The notes beneath the pieces were generated by a model. That model saw nothing but the letters and a program-made list of their open reading frames with translations, was not told where the DNA came from and did no database searches. From an uncultured Eubacteriales bacterium (GTDB taxonomy: Bacteria; Bacillota; Clostridia; Oscillospirales; Acutalibacteraceae): 64,000 nt of DNA. Of this stretch, positions 8,547 to 15,378 are shown piece after piece; positions within the stretch are counted from its first letter, which is position 1; every line of letters starts with the position of its first letter. The stretch covers positions 1 through 64,000 of the forward strand of contig CAKSKA010000008.1 of NCBI GenBank assembly GCA_934464615.1, in the 5' to 3' direction. The position numbers and the translations under genes are program-made.

Positions 8547-8582
8547 AAAAAGTTCCTGTCGGGTAACCGACAGGAACTTTTT
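8547..8582 (+). terminator. Bidirectional terminator
   Basis: AAAAAGTTCCTGTCGG pairs perfectly with CCGACAGGAACTTTTT around loop GTAA. A-run before and T-run after make it work on both strands; on the minus strand it overlaps the stop codon of the acetyltransferase. Confidence 0.9.
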
Positions 8583-9072
8583 ACACTTCAATATAATATA
8601 AGCAAATATCTTCATATTTCCCGTTTTTAAGTAAAAAACCATTTGGCACAGTACCCAGCAGGTGAAAACCTATGCGCTCGTACAAATGCCTTGCGTGTAT
8701 GTTTGTTGCAACAACAGCATTAAATTGTAAAATTTTAAATCCGGCAATATGCGCCTGTTTAATGCAGTCAAGCACCAGCTTTTCGCCTATATGCTGTCCG
8801 CGGCAATCCGTGGATACAGCATAACTTGCATTGCTTAAATGTCCGCAACGACCTATATTGTTAGGGTGCAGTATGTAAAGACCGTATACCTTGCCGTCGG
8901 TATCGGCGGCAACACCGCAATAAGTTTGTGCAGCAAAAAATTCTTCACCGCTGTCATTTGTTAAACATTCGGTCTGCGGAAAAGCCACGCCTTCCTCCAC
9001 AACGTCATTCCATATTTTTATCATTTGCGGCAAATCATCAGCACGGTATTTTCTTATAATTATATCCGGCAC
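8581..9072 (-). CDS. GNAT-family N-acetyltransferase
   Basis: A 163-aa protein with the GNAT fold: N-terminal IIIRKYRADDLPQMIKIW, acetyl-CoA loop STDCRGQHIGEKLVLDC (motif A, variant R/QxxGxG/A) and the C-terminal NIHARHLYERIGF stretch. The acyl acceptor cannot be predicted; the family acts on small molecules or protein N-termini. I prefer GTG 9072 because GGAGATGAT sits just upstream; ATG codons at 9081 and 9087 lack a well-placed site. Monocistronic on the minus strand. Confidence 0.8.
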   Translation of the reverse strand: MPDIIIRKYRADDLPQMIKIWNDVVEEGVAFPQTECLTNDSGEEFFAAQTYCGVAADTDGKVYGLYILHPNNIGRCGHLSNASYAVSTDCRGQHIGEKLVLDCIKQAHIAGFKILQFNAVVATNIHARHLYERIGFHLLGTVPNGFLLKNGKYEDICLYYIEV

Positions 9073-9149
9073 AGCAATCATCTCCATACGGTATTATACG
9101 TTATTTACCGTTTGTTTTCAATATAAAAAATAAATTCGCCCTATTTCGC

Positions 9150-9178
9150 TTGACCGTGTAACTCAGGTGTGTTAAAAT
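9150..9178 (+). promoter_or_regulatory. smpB promoter
   Basis: -35 TTGACC (9150-9155), 17-nt spacer, -10 TAAAAT (9173-9178) with an upstream TG (extended -10), 30 nt before the smpB start. Confidence 0.65.
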
Positions 9179-9208
9179 AAATGTACTTTAATAAAAGGGG
9201 GAATTTCG

Positions 9209-9664
9209 GTGGAAACGAAAACAATTGCCACAAATAAAAAAGCGTTTCACGAATATTTTGTTAACGAAAGTATCGAAGCCGGAATATCTCTTTCCGGTAC
9301 GGAAATTAAATCCGTAAGGCAGGGCGGCGTTAATTTAAAGGACGCTTGGTGCAGTGTGGACGACGGCGAAATGATAATAAAGCAAATGCACATAAGTCCG
9401 TACGACCACGGCAACATATTTAATAAACCGCCCATGCGGCCGAGAAAACTGCTTTTGCATAAAAAGGAAATTATGCGTTTGCTGGGACTTTCCCAACAAC
9501 AAGGTGTAGCGCTTATACCGCTGTCGGTTTATTTTAAAGGCTCGCTTGTAAAGGTGCAGCTTGGCGTTTGTAAGGGTAAAAAACTATACGATAAACGCGC
9601 CGATGCAGCAAAGCGCGACGCCGCACGGGATATTCAACGTGCATTGAAGGAGCAGAACAGATAA
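9209..9664 (+). CDS. smpB: SsrA-binding protein SmpB
   Basis: The 151-aa partner of tmRNA in trans-translation delivers tmRNA to stalled ribosomes. Family landmarks are IATNKKAFHEYF at the N-terminus, GISLSGTEIKSVRQG, DAWCSVDDGEM, HKKEIMRLLG and the basic C-terminal tail ending DAARDIQRALKEQ. GTG start with AAGGGGG 7 nt upstream. The tmRNA gene begins 13 nt after its stop, the usual Firmicute pairing of the two components. Confidence 0.96.
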   Translation: METKTIATNKKAFHEYFVNESIEAGISLSGTEIKSVRQGGVNLKDAWCSVDDGEMIIKQMHISPYDHGNIFNKPPMRPRKLLLHKKEIMRLLGLSQQQGVALIPLSVYFKGSLVKVQLGVCKGKKLYDKRADAAKRDAARDIQRALKEQNR

Positions 9665-9677
9665 TTTTTAATTATAC

Positions 9678-10026
9678 GGGGGCGTAAAGGTTTCGACAGG
9701 GATTTTGAAGCAGATTAAGCGAGTAGCGGTGTGGGACCGCTTTAATACCCACAAACTTAAAATTAACTGACAACAATAAAGTTGCATTAGCTGCCTAATT
9801 CGGCAGCTCGTCCGAGAAAGCATTACCGCGGGCTTTTAAGGGCGTTGATTAAGCGGTGAACGTGAACGCATATGTCGCCTTACATTGCGTCATGACTTAA
9901 AGGCTACCGGACATTATTCCTTGACAGTTTGGAATAACGTTCGGGAATTTTAAAAACTGTCTGCACTCGGAGAAAGATTTGTGAATGAGTTTTTGGACGC
10001 GGGTTCGATTCCCGCCGCCTCCACCA
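9678..10026 (+). ncRNA. ssrA: Transfer-messenger RNA (tmRNA)
   Basis: A 349-nt one-piece tmRNA. The 5' end GGGGGCG pairs with CGCCTCC before the encoded CCA (10024-10026), and the T arm GGGTTCGATTCCC is standard. The 5' stretch TTTCGACAGGGA is typical. The tag reading frame ends in codons for DNNKVALAA followed by TAA (stop at 9796-9798). The resume codon is not certain: GAC at 9769 would give DNNKVALAA, but the frame stays open upstream. It rescues stalled ribosomes together with SmpB. Confidence 0.95.
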
Positions 10027-10057
10027 AATCCCCAAAGGCGCAAGCCTTTGGGGATTT
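10026..10057 (+). terminator. Terminator hairpin after tmRNA
   Basis: 14-bp stem AAATCCCCAAAGGC/GCCTTTGGGGATTT with loop GCAA starting at the last base of the tmRNA; followed by a T-rich tail (ACTTATTTTCC). Confidence 0.8.
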
Positions 10058-10125
10058 ACTTATTTTCCTTTATACTTAGTATTTGGAAAGTAATAAGCAG
10101 CAGTAAATATTGAAAAAAGTATTTT

Positions 10126-10149
10126 GCAAGGATTTGCCTTGCTTTTTTT
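10126..10149 (+). terminator. Second intrinsic terminator downstream of tmRNA
   Basis: Stem GCAAGG/CCTTGC (10126-10131 with 10137-10142) followed by seven T residues. Likely a back-up to the weaker U-tract of the first hairpin. Confidence 0.7.
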
Positions 10150-10180
10150 CTTTTTAAAAGCGGGGACAAGGGCAAATAAA

Positions 10181-10290
10181 TATGCATAATGCAAAAATAT
10201 GCAAGTATATGCATAAAACTATGCAATGGCAATAGTGAAAATGCATAAAAATTCGCTTAAAACGGCATAATATTGCATATATTGTACAAA
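10181..10290 (+). promoter_or_regulatory. Array of TGCAT/ATGCA motifs upstream of amino-acid importer
   Basis: The 330-bp gap between tmRNA and the importer has no gene. After the terminators it holds a dense set of ATGCA/TGCAT words: TATGCATAATGCA at 10181-10193, ATATGCA...TATATGCATA...CTATGCA across 10198-10225, ATGCATAAAAATTC from 10241, and ATTGCATATATTG from 10273. Two direct copies of AACACTTGCA precede the promoter. Several resemble ARG boxes bound by ArgR/AhrC (TGNATAWWWWATNCA), which would fit an amino-acid transporter, but this is inference. Confidence 0.45.
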
Positions 10291-10315
10291 GTTGCAAAAA
10301 ACACTTGCAAAACAC

Positions 10316-10344
10316 TTGCATTTTTATGAAAGACGTGGTATAGT
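10316..10344 (+). promoter_or_regulatory. Promoter of amino-acid ABC importer
   Basis: -35 TTGCAT (10316-10321), 17-nt spacer, -10 TATAGT (10339-10344), 43 nt upstream of the binding-protein start. The -35 box lies inside the second AACACTTGCA repeat, so a factor bound there would compete with RNA polymerase. Confidence 0.65.
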
Positions 10345-10387
10345 ATCAACATCAACAAAAAACAACAAAGTTTTGGAGGAGAAAGAA

Positions 10388-11161
10388 ATGAAAAAATTAT
10401 TAGCACTTGCCCTTGCCGCTTTCATGGCAATAACCTGTTTTGCAGGTTGCGGAAAAAACAACACAGATACAAACAGCAGTTCGGATAACACATCAAAGCC
10501 GAAACTCGTTATGGGAACAAACGCTTCCTTCCCGCCTTATGAGTTTGTAGACGACAACAACAAAATCGTGGGCATCGATGCTGAAATTGCAGAACTTTTG
10601 GCCGAAAAGCTCGGTATGGAACTTCAAATTACAGATATGAAGTTCGAATCTCTCATTTCGGCAGTTCAGGGCGGCAGCATTGATATGGCAATGGCAGGTA
10701 TGACTGTTACGGAAGAACGTCTTTTATCGGTTGATTTTACAGACAGTTATGCAAAAGGCGTACAGGTTATAATTGTTAAAGAAGGATCAGACATTAAGTC
10801 ACCTGATGACCTTGCAGGCAAGAAGATCGGTGTACAAAGCGGAACTACAGGCGACGCTTATTGCTCCGAAGATTTCGGTCAGGAATATGTAAAACAGTTT
10901 GATGACGGTTCTGCGGCAGTAGCTGCATTGGCTAACGGTCAGGTAGACTGCGTTGTTATTGATAACGAGCCTGCTAAAAACTACGTTAAAGCTAACGCAG
11001 GTCTTAAGATCCTCGATACAAGCTATGCCGATGAAGATTATGCCATAGCTGTTAAAAAAGGCAACAGCGATTTGCTTGAAAAACTTAACAAAGCAATGGC
11101 TGAGCTTAAGGCTGAAGGCAAAATTGATGCGATTGTAAACAAGTACATTACCACTAAATAA
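10388..11161 (+). CDS. Amino-acid ABC transporter substrate-binding lipoprotein
   Basis: The 257-aa protein has a lipoprotein signal (MKKLLALALAAFMAITCFAG, lipobox FAGC, Cys21), so it is anchored outside the membrane. The mature part is a family 3 solute-binding protein: TNASFPPYEFVDDNN, IAELLAEKLG, FESLISAVQGGSIDM and VDFTDSYAKG are diagnostic of polar amino-acid binders. The specific ligand (arginine, cystine, glutamine or others) cannot be assigned. GGAGGA precedes ATG 10388; the upstream in-frame extension has no ribosome site. First gene of a three-gene importer operon. Confidence 0.92.
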   Translation: MKKLLALALAAFMAITCFAGCGKNNTDTNSSSDNTSKPKLVMGTNASFPPYEFVDDNNKIVGIDAEIAELLAEKLGMELQITDMKFESLISAVQGGSIDMAMAGMTVTEERLLSVDFTDSYAKGVQVIIVKEGSDIKSPDDLAGKKIGVQSGTTGDAYCSEDFGQEYVKQFDDGSAAVAALANGQVDCVVIDNEPAKNYVKANAGLKILDTSYADEDYAIAVKKGNSDLLEKLNKAMAELKAEGKIDAIVNKYITTK

Positions 11162-11182
11162 GTGTTTTAAGTTAAGACGGAT

Positions 11183-11206
11183 AGGGGACGGCGTATGCTG
11201 CCCCCT
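11183..11206 (+). promoter_or_regulatory. Intercistronic stem-loop
   Basis: AGGGG-CGGC (11183-11192) pairs with GCTG-CCCCT (11197-11206) around GTAT, with one internal mismatch. No T-run follows, so it is more likely an RNA-stability element that protects the abundant binding-protein message than a terminator. Confidence 0.4.
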
Positions 11207-11233
11207 TAAGTCCGCTTTTAAGGGAGGTAAAAA

Positions 11234-12013
11234 ATGACTATACTGAATTTTGCCGATTGGCTGCAAACGGCGCCCGGATGGATTTCCGGACTGCCGGAAT
11301 GGCTGCAAAATCTTCTCTTCCAGTTATATCAGACTTTTGTATATCAAAACAGGTGGAAATTCTTTACAAGCGGCCTTAAAATTACGTTTATCATAACCGT
11401 AGGCGCACTTGCAATGGGTATTGTTCTGGGACTTATTGTGGGTGTTATACGTACCGCTTATGATACAAAGGACAGCGGTAAAAAATCCCCTGTATTAAGC
11501 ATTTTAAACGCAATTTGTAAACTGTACTTAACCGTTATACGCGGTACGCCTATGATGGTACAGCTGCTTATTATGGGATTTGTTATAATGGTACCAAAAA
11601 CCGATTCGGGTACGATTATGTGCGGTATAATAACGCTTGGTATAAATTCCGGTGCATATGTTGCGGAAATAGCGCGTTCGGGTATAATGTCCATCAGCAA
11701 AGGCCAAATGGAAGCCGGCAGAAGCCTTGGTTTCAACTACATACAGACTATGTGGTATATAGTAATTCCGCAGGCATTAAAAAACATACTGCCCGCACTC
11801 GGAAACGAAATGATAACCTTGCTTAAGGATACGTCGCTTGTTTCCGTAATTGCTTTGCGTGACGTTACAAAGCAGGCGCAGAATATAGTAAGTAAAACAT
11901 ATCAGGCATTTGTGCCTTATATAAGCCTTGCAGTTATTTATCTTGTAATTGTAATAATTCTTACCAAACTTTTAAATGTGCTGGAAAGGAGATTGAGGAA
12001 GAGTGACCGCTGA
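11234..12013 (+). CDS. Amino-acid ABC transporter permease
   Basis: The 259-aa HisMQ-type inner-membrane permease has about five hydrophobic segments after an amphipathic N-terminal ~40 residues. The cytoplasmic EAA loop that contacts the ATPase is visible as EAGRSLGFNYIQTMWYIVIP (about residues 160-179). GGGAGG precedes ATG 11234. It works as the channel for the upstream binding protein and the downstream ATPase, and its end overlaps the ATPase start by 11 nt. Confidence 0.93.
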   Translation: MTILNFADWLQTAPGWISGLPEWLQNLLFQLYQTFVYQNRWKFFTSGLKITFIITVGALAMGIVLGLIVGVIRTAYDTKDSGKKSPVLSILNAICKLYLTVIRGTPMMVQLLIMGFVIMVPKTDSGTIMCGIITLGINSGAYVAEIARSGIMSISKGQMEAGRSLGFNYIQTMWYIVIPQALKNILPALGNEMITLLKDTSLVSVIALRDVTKQAQNIVSKTYQAFVPYISLAVIYLVIVIILTKLLNVLERRLRKSDR

Positions 12014-12749
12014 TAACGAAAAAATACTTATTAAAGTAGAAGATTTAAAAAAGTCCTTTGGAAAAGTAGATGTACTTAAAGGAATTAACACAGATATTAA
12101 AAGGGGCGAAGTTGTTGTAGTTATCGGTCCTTCCGGATCGGGAAAATCCACATTTTTGCGTTGCCTTAATCTGCTTGAAGAACCCACAGGCGGCAAAATA
12201 TTTTTTGAAGGTGTGGATATTACCGATAAAAGTACCGATATAAATAAGCATAGGCGCAAAATGGGTATGGTTTTCCAGCAATTTAACCTTTTTCCGCATA
12301 TGACTATACTTAAAAATATGACCTTGGCACCGATAAAACTGCTTGGAATTTCCAAAGAGGATGCCGAGAAAAAGGCGCTTGAACTTTTAAGCCGTGTAGG
12401 ACTTGAGGACAGAGCACAGTCTTATCCGTCACAGCTTTCCGGCGGACAAAAACAGCGTGTCGCGATAGTACGCGCCCTTGCCATGAATCCTGATGTAATG
12501 TTGTTTGACGAGCCTACAAGCGCACTTGATCCGGAAATGGTAGGCGAAGTACTCGATGTTATGAAGGAGCTCGCAAACGAAGGTATGACAATGGTTGTAG
12601 TTACGCACGAAATGGGATTTGCCAGGGAAGTTGCAAGCAGGGTAGTGTTTATTGACGAGGGTGTTATTATGGAAGAAAATTCGCCTAAAGAATTTTTTGC
12701 CAACCCGAAATCCCCGCGTCTTAAGGACTTTTTGTCAAAGGTACTGTAG
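12003..12749 (+). CDS. Amino-acid ABC transporter ATP-binding protein (GlnQ-like)
   Basis: 248 aa with a full set of ABC motifs: Walker A GPSGSGKS (42-49), Q-loop VFQQFNLFPHMT, signature LSGGQKQR, Walker B VMLFDEPTSALDP and switch VTHEMGFA. The Q-loop form FQQFNLFPHMT is typical of polar amino-acid importers. GTG start with GAGGAAGA upstream inside the permease gene. It powers the importer encoded at 10388-12013. Confidence 0.95.
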   Translation: MTADNEKILIKVEDLKKSFGKVDVLKGINTDIKRGEVVVVIGPSGSGKSTFLRCLNLLEEPTGGKIFFEGVDITDKSTDINKHRRKMGMVFQQFNLFPHMTILKNMTLAPIKLLGISKEDAEKKALELLSRVGLEDRAQSYPSQLSGGQKQRVAIVRALAMNPDVMLFDEPTSALDPEMVGEVLDVMKELANEGMTMVVVTHEMGFAREVASRVVFIDEGVIMEENSPKEFFANPKSPRLKDFLSKVL

Positions 12750-12776
12750 AAAAAATCGAATATTTATAAAAAACTG

Positions 12777-12805
12777 TTGTGTTAGGACTGTATTTATGTT
12801 AAAAT
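12777..12805 (+). promoter_or_regulatory. Probable promoter of APC transporter
   Basis: -35 TTGTGT (12777-12782), 17-nt spacer, extended -10 TGTTAAAAT (TAAAAT at 12800-12805). A terminator-like hairpin (12873-12904) lies between it and the gene. Confidence 0.5.
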
Positions 12806-12872
12806 ATAACATATGTATTAAGGCTAATGGAAGTTTTGCTTTAGGGGCATAACACATCAGTTAAAGCTGATT

Positions 12873-12904
12873 AAAATCCGACTTAATATTAAGTCGGATT
12901 TTTG
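12873..12904 (+). terminator. Terminator or attenuator hairpin before APC transporter
   Basis: AAAATCCGACTTAA pairs with TTAAGTCGGATTTT and ends in a T-run. It would end read-through from the ABC importer operon. Because a promoter candidate lies upstream of it, it could also act as a leader attenuator of the APC gene. Confidence 0.75.
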
Positions 12905-12926
12905 TCTGTTTACAGGGGGTTAAAAA

Positions 12927-14318
12927 GTGGAAAACAAATTAACAAAAAAATACGGCCTTTTTACCGCTATTTGTATGGTAGTGGGCATAGTTATAGGAAG
13001 CGGCGTATTTTTTAAAGCACAGGACATACTTAATTACACCGGCGGCAATATGCCGCTTGGCATTATTGCATGGATTGTCGGCGGCGCTATAATGATAATA
13101 TGCGCTCTGGCATTTTCCGTACTTGCAACCCGTTTTGAAAAAGTAAACGGTTTGGTGGATTATGCGGAAGCCACTGTAGGCGAACGATATGCTTACAACG
13201 TAGGCTGGTTTATGTCTACAATTTACTATCCGGCTATGACATCCGTTTTGTGTTGGGTTTCGGCAAGGTACACACTTGTGCTTTTCGGCTCAAGCGATAT
13301 TACGGGCGGTACTTGTATGACGCTTGCCTGTCTGTATCTTTGTTTATCCTATGCGTTAAACGCGTTTTCACCCAAACTGGCGGGTAAATTTCAGGTGTCA
13401 ACAACTGTTATAAAACTTGTACCGCTTTGCCTTATGATGATTGTCGGCATTATCGTCGGCATTGTAAACGGCAATACACCCAGCGCATTTGATACATGGC
13501 ACATAGTAACCGGCGGCGGAAAATGGTCAACATTATTTGCGGCTGTAGTTGCAACTTCCTTTGCTTATGAGGGTTGGATAATCGCAACCACAATAAATTC
13601 GGAAATCAAGAACTCAAAGCGCAACCTGCCTATAGCTTTGTTTGTAGGCGCGCTTATAATTGTTGGCGTTTATGTGTTCTATTACATAGGTCTTACAGGC
13701 GGAGCAGATGTTCCGACATTGATGAAAGACGGCGCCACAACGGCTTTTGTAAATATATTCGGTAAAATCGGCGGTAACATACTTAATGCATTTATAGTAA
13801 TTTCCTGTCTTGGTACACTTAACGGACTTATGGTGGGATGTACAAGGGGTATTTACTCCATTGCCGCAAGAGATAGGGGACCGGCTGCAAAAATGTTTAA
13901 GCAGGTAGATCCCGTTACAAATATGCCTAACAATGCGGCGGCTTTCGGTTTGCTTATGTGCGGTGTATGGCTGTTCTATTTCTACGGTGCTAATTTAAGG
14001 GAGTCGTTGTTCGGACTTTTCAGCTTCGACTCGTCCGAGCTTCCCATAGTAACAATTTACGCGCTGTATATTCCCATATTTATTATGTTTATAGCAAAAC
14101 ACGGTAAGGAAAATAAGGTTAAAAATATACTGCTGCCCATACTTGCGATTATTGCGTCTGTTGCAATGGTATTTATGGCAGTATACGCACACGGTATAAA
14201 CAAGTATATATCTGCATCAAAGGAAGGACAATTCAGCTTCCCCGTACTTTTCTATCTTATTATTTTTGCTGTTGTTATGGTATTCGGCAACATTTTTTAT
14301 AAAAAGAAAGATAAGTAA
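12927..14318 (+). CDS. APC-family amino-acid permease/exchanger
   Basis: The 463-aa integral membrane protein has about 12 hydrophobic segments. The first carries GIVIGSGVFFKAQDIL, the substrate-binding GSG helix break typical of the L-type/serine-threonine exchanger branch of the APC superfamily. EGWIIATTINSEIKN in TM6 and KNSKRNLPIAL in the next loop fit that branch too. Substrate cannot be fixed. GTG start with AGGGGGT 6 nt upstream. Monocistronic, ending at a strong terminator. Placed next to an amino-acid ABC importer, so both serve amino-acid exchange. Confidence 0.88.
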   Translation: MENKLTKKYGLFTAICMVVGIVIGSGVFFKAQDILNYTGGNMPLGIIAWIVGGAIMIICALAFSVLATRFEKVNGLVDYAEATVGERYAYNVGWFMSTIYYPAMTSVLCWVSARYTLVLFGSSDITGGTCMTLACLYLCLSYALNAFSPKLAGKFQVSTTVIKLVPLCLMMIVGIIVGIVNGNTPSAFDTWHIVTGGGKWSTLFAAVVATSFAYEGWIIATTINSEIKNSKRNLPIALFVGALIIVGVYVFYYIGLTGGADVPTLMKDGATTAFVNIFGKIGGNILNAFIVISCLGTLNGLMVGCTRGIYSIAARDRGPAAKMFKQVDPVTNMPNNAAAFGLLMCGVWLFYFYGANLRESLFGLFSFDSSELPIVTIYALYIPIFIMFIAKHGKENKVKNILLPILAIIASVAMVFMAVYAHGINKYISASKEGQFSFPVLFYLIIFAVVMVFGNIFYKKKDK

Positions 14319-14334
14319 TATTTTATTAAATTTT

Positions 14335-14367
14335 AATGCCGCGGTCTTTTGACCGCGGCATTTTTTA
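14335..14367 (+). terminator. Bidirectional terminator after APC transporter
   Basis: AATGCCGCGGTC/GACCGCGGCATT stem with loop TTTT and a T-run on the plus strand. On the minus strand it follows the Asn/Gln-rich gene and the A/T flanks also give a U-tract. Confidence 0.9.
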
Positions 14368-14373
14368 AATTCC

Positions 14374-14517
14374 TTATCTGTCGGAATTTCTGTGGCAGTT
14401 TTCGTTCTGCTGTTCGTTTTTATTCTGTCCGTTCTGGTTGTTCTTGTTCTGTTCGTTTTGCTGCTGCTTATTTTTGTTCTGATTTTGGTTCTGGTTCTGA
14501 TTCTGATTGTTATTCAT
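14374..14517 (-). CDS. Asn/Gln-rich microprotein (47 aa)
   Basis: The minus strand has an ATG at 14517 and TAA at 14374-14376, giving 47 residues of which about two thirds are Asn or Gln (it opens MNNNQNQNQNQNQNKNK and ends QQNENCHRNSDR, with a single Cys at 41). The ribosome site GAGGGGTG 9 nt upstream is strong, and the gene follows tatD by 54 nt in the same direction, just before a terminator. Codon choice alternates AAT/AAC and CAA/CAG, so the repeat is held at the protein level. I do not recognise a family. Prion-like, spore-coat or phase-separating roles are possible guesses only. Confidence 0.65.
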   Translation of the reverse strand: MNNNQNQNQNQNQNKNKQQQNEQNKNNQNGQNKNEQQNENCHRNSDR

Positions 14518-14571
14518 TACAAGATTCACCCCTCTTTCACGGTTTATTATTTACCGCAAAGGCAGGGTTAT

Positions 14572-15327
14572 TCATATATTAAATAATTTTTCGGCATTTT
14601 CTTTTGTAATTTTTAAAATATTTTCGGTTGTGTCACCGCGCAGTTCTGCAAGTTTTTCGGCAACAAATTTTATATAAGCCGAATTATTGATTTTACCGCG
14701 GTGCGGCTCCGGCGCCATATACGGCGCATCGGTTTCCAAAAGTATTCTGTCAAGGGGTATGCTTTTTGCAACCTCTTGTATTTTTTTTGCGTTTTTAAAC
14801 GTCAGCACACCGCCTACGCCTATATACATACCCGTTTTTATAATTTCCCGTGCCATTTCCGCACTGCCCGAAAAACAATGCACAACTCCGCCGGGGTTAT
14901 ATCTTTTAATTATATCAAGCGTATCTGCATGCGCTTCACGGTCGTGTATTATAACGGGCAGGTTGTGCTCGTTTGCAAAAATCACCTGATTTTCAAAAAA
15001 TTGCTTTTGCAATTCTTTATTATCGGTACTCCAATAATAGTCAAGGCCTATTTCGCCTATGGCGACGGTCTTTTTATCTGCCGCCAGTTCCGACATTTTT
15101 GACAAATCAAAAACCGTGTCGGCAGTTATATTTTCGGGGTGGTATCCGACAGCCGCGTAAAAAAAGTCATAAGTGTGGGCAAGGCTTATACAAACTTCAG
15201 CCGAAGCAATATCAACCGCACAGTTAATAACCCCTGCCACATCGTTTTTCGGCAGTTGTTTAATTATTTCATCCCGTATTCCGTCAAAACGTGAGTCGTC
15301 GTAATGCGCGTGTGTATCAAAAATCAT
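14572..15327 (-). CDS. tatD: TatD family metal-dependent hydrolase/DNase
   Basis: 251-aa amidohydrolase-fold TIM barrel. Metal ligands show as FDTHAHYDD (residues 3-11), GEIGLDYYW, VIIHDREAHADT, VVHCFSG and LLETDAPYMAPEPHRG. Members show 3'-5' DNase activity and D-aminoacyl-tRNA deacylase activity has been reported for relatives. GAGG precedes ATG. It lies 51 nt downstream of metG, a pairing conserved across Firmicutes (metG-tatD). Confidence 0.93.
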   Translation of the reverse strand: MIFDTHAHYDDSRFDGIRDEIIKQLPKNDVAGVINCAVDIASAEVCISLAHTYDFFYAAVGYHPENITADTVFDLSKMSELAADKKTVAIGEIGLDYYWSTDNKELQKQFFENQVIFANEHNLPVIIHDREAHADTLDIIKRYNPGGVVHCFSGSAEMAREIIKTGMYIGVGGVLTFKNAKKIQEVAKSIPLDRILLETDAPYMAPEPHRGKINNSAYIKFVAEKLAELRGDTTENILKITKENAEKLFNI

Positions 15328-15378
15328 AAAAATACCTCAAAAAATTCAGCCGGACGTAAGTCCGGCTATAATATAAAA

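Noticed and set aside
6391..8582. Complete prophage
   Set aside because: No integrase, terminase, capsid, tail tube, holin or lysin gene around the two tail-like genes.
10181..10320. CRISPR array or riboswitch
   Set aside because: The repeated words are 5-10 bp with irregular spacing and no spacer-repeat pattern; no known aptamer consensus is recognised.
11162..11233. Intrinsic terminator between binding protein and permease
   Set aside because: The stem has no T-run; it is listed as an RNA stability element.
14349..14586. Two plus-strand Phe/Leu/Val-rich small frames
   Set aside because: They are the antisense of the Asn/Gln-rich gene, begin in a terminator and lack ribosome sites.
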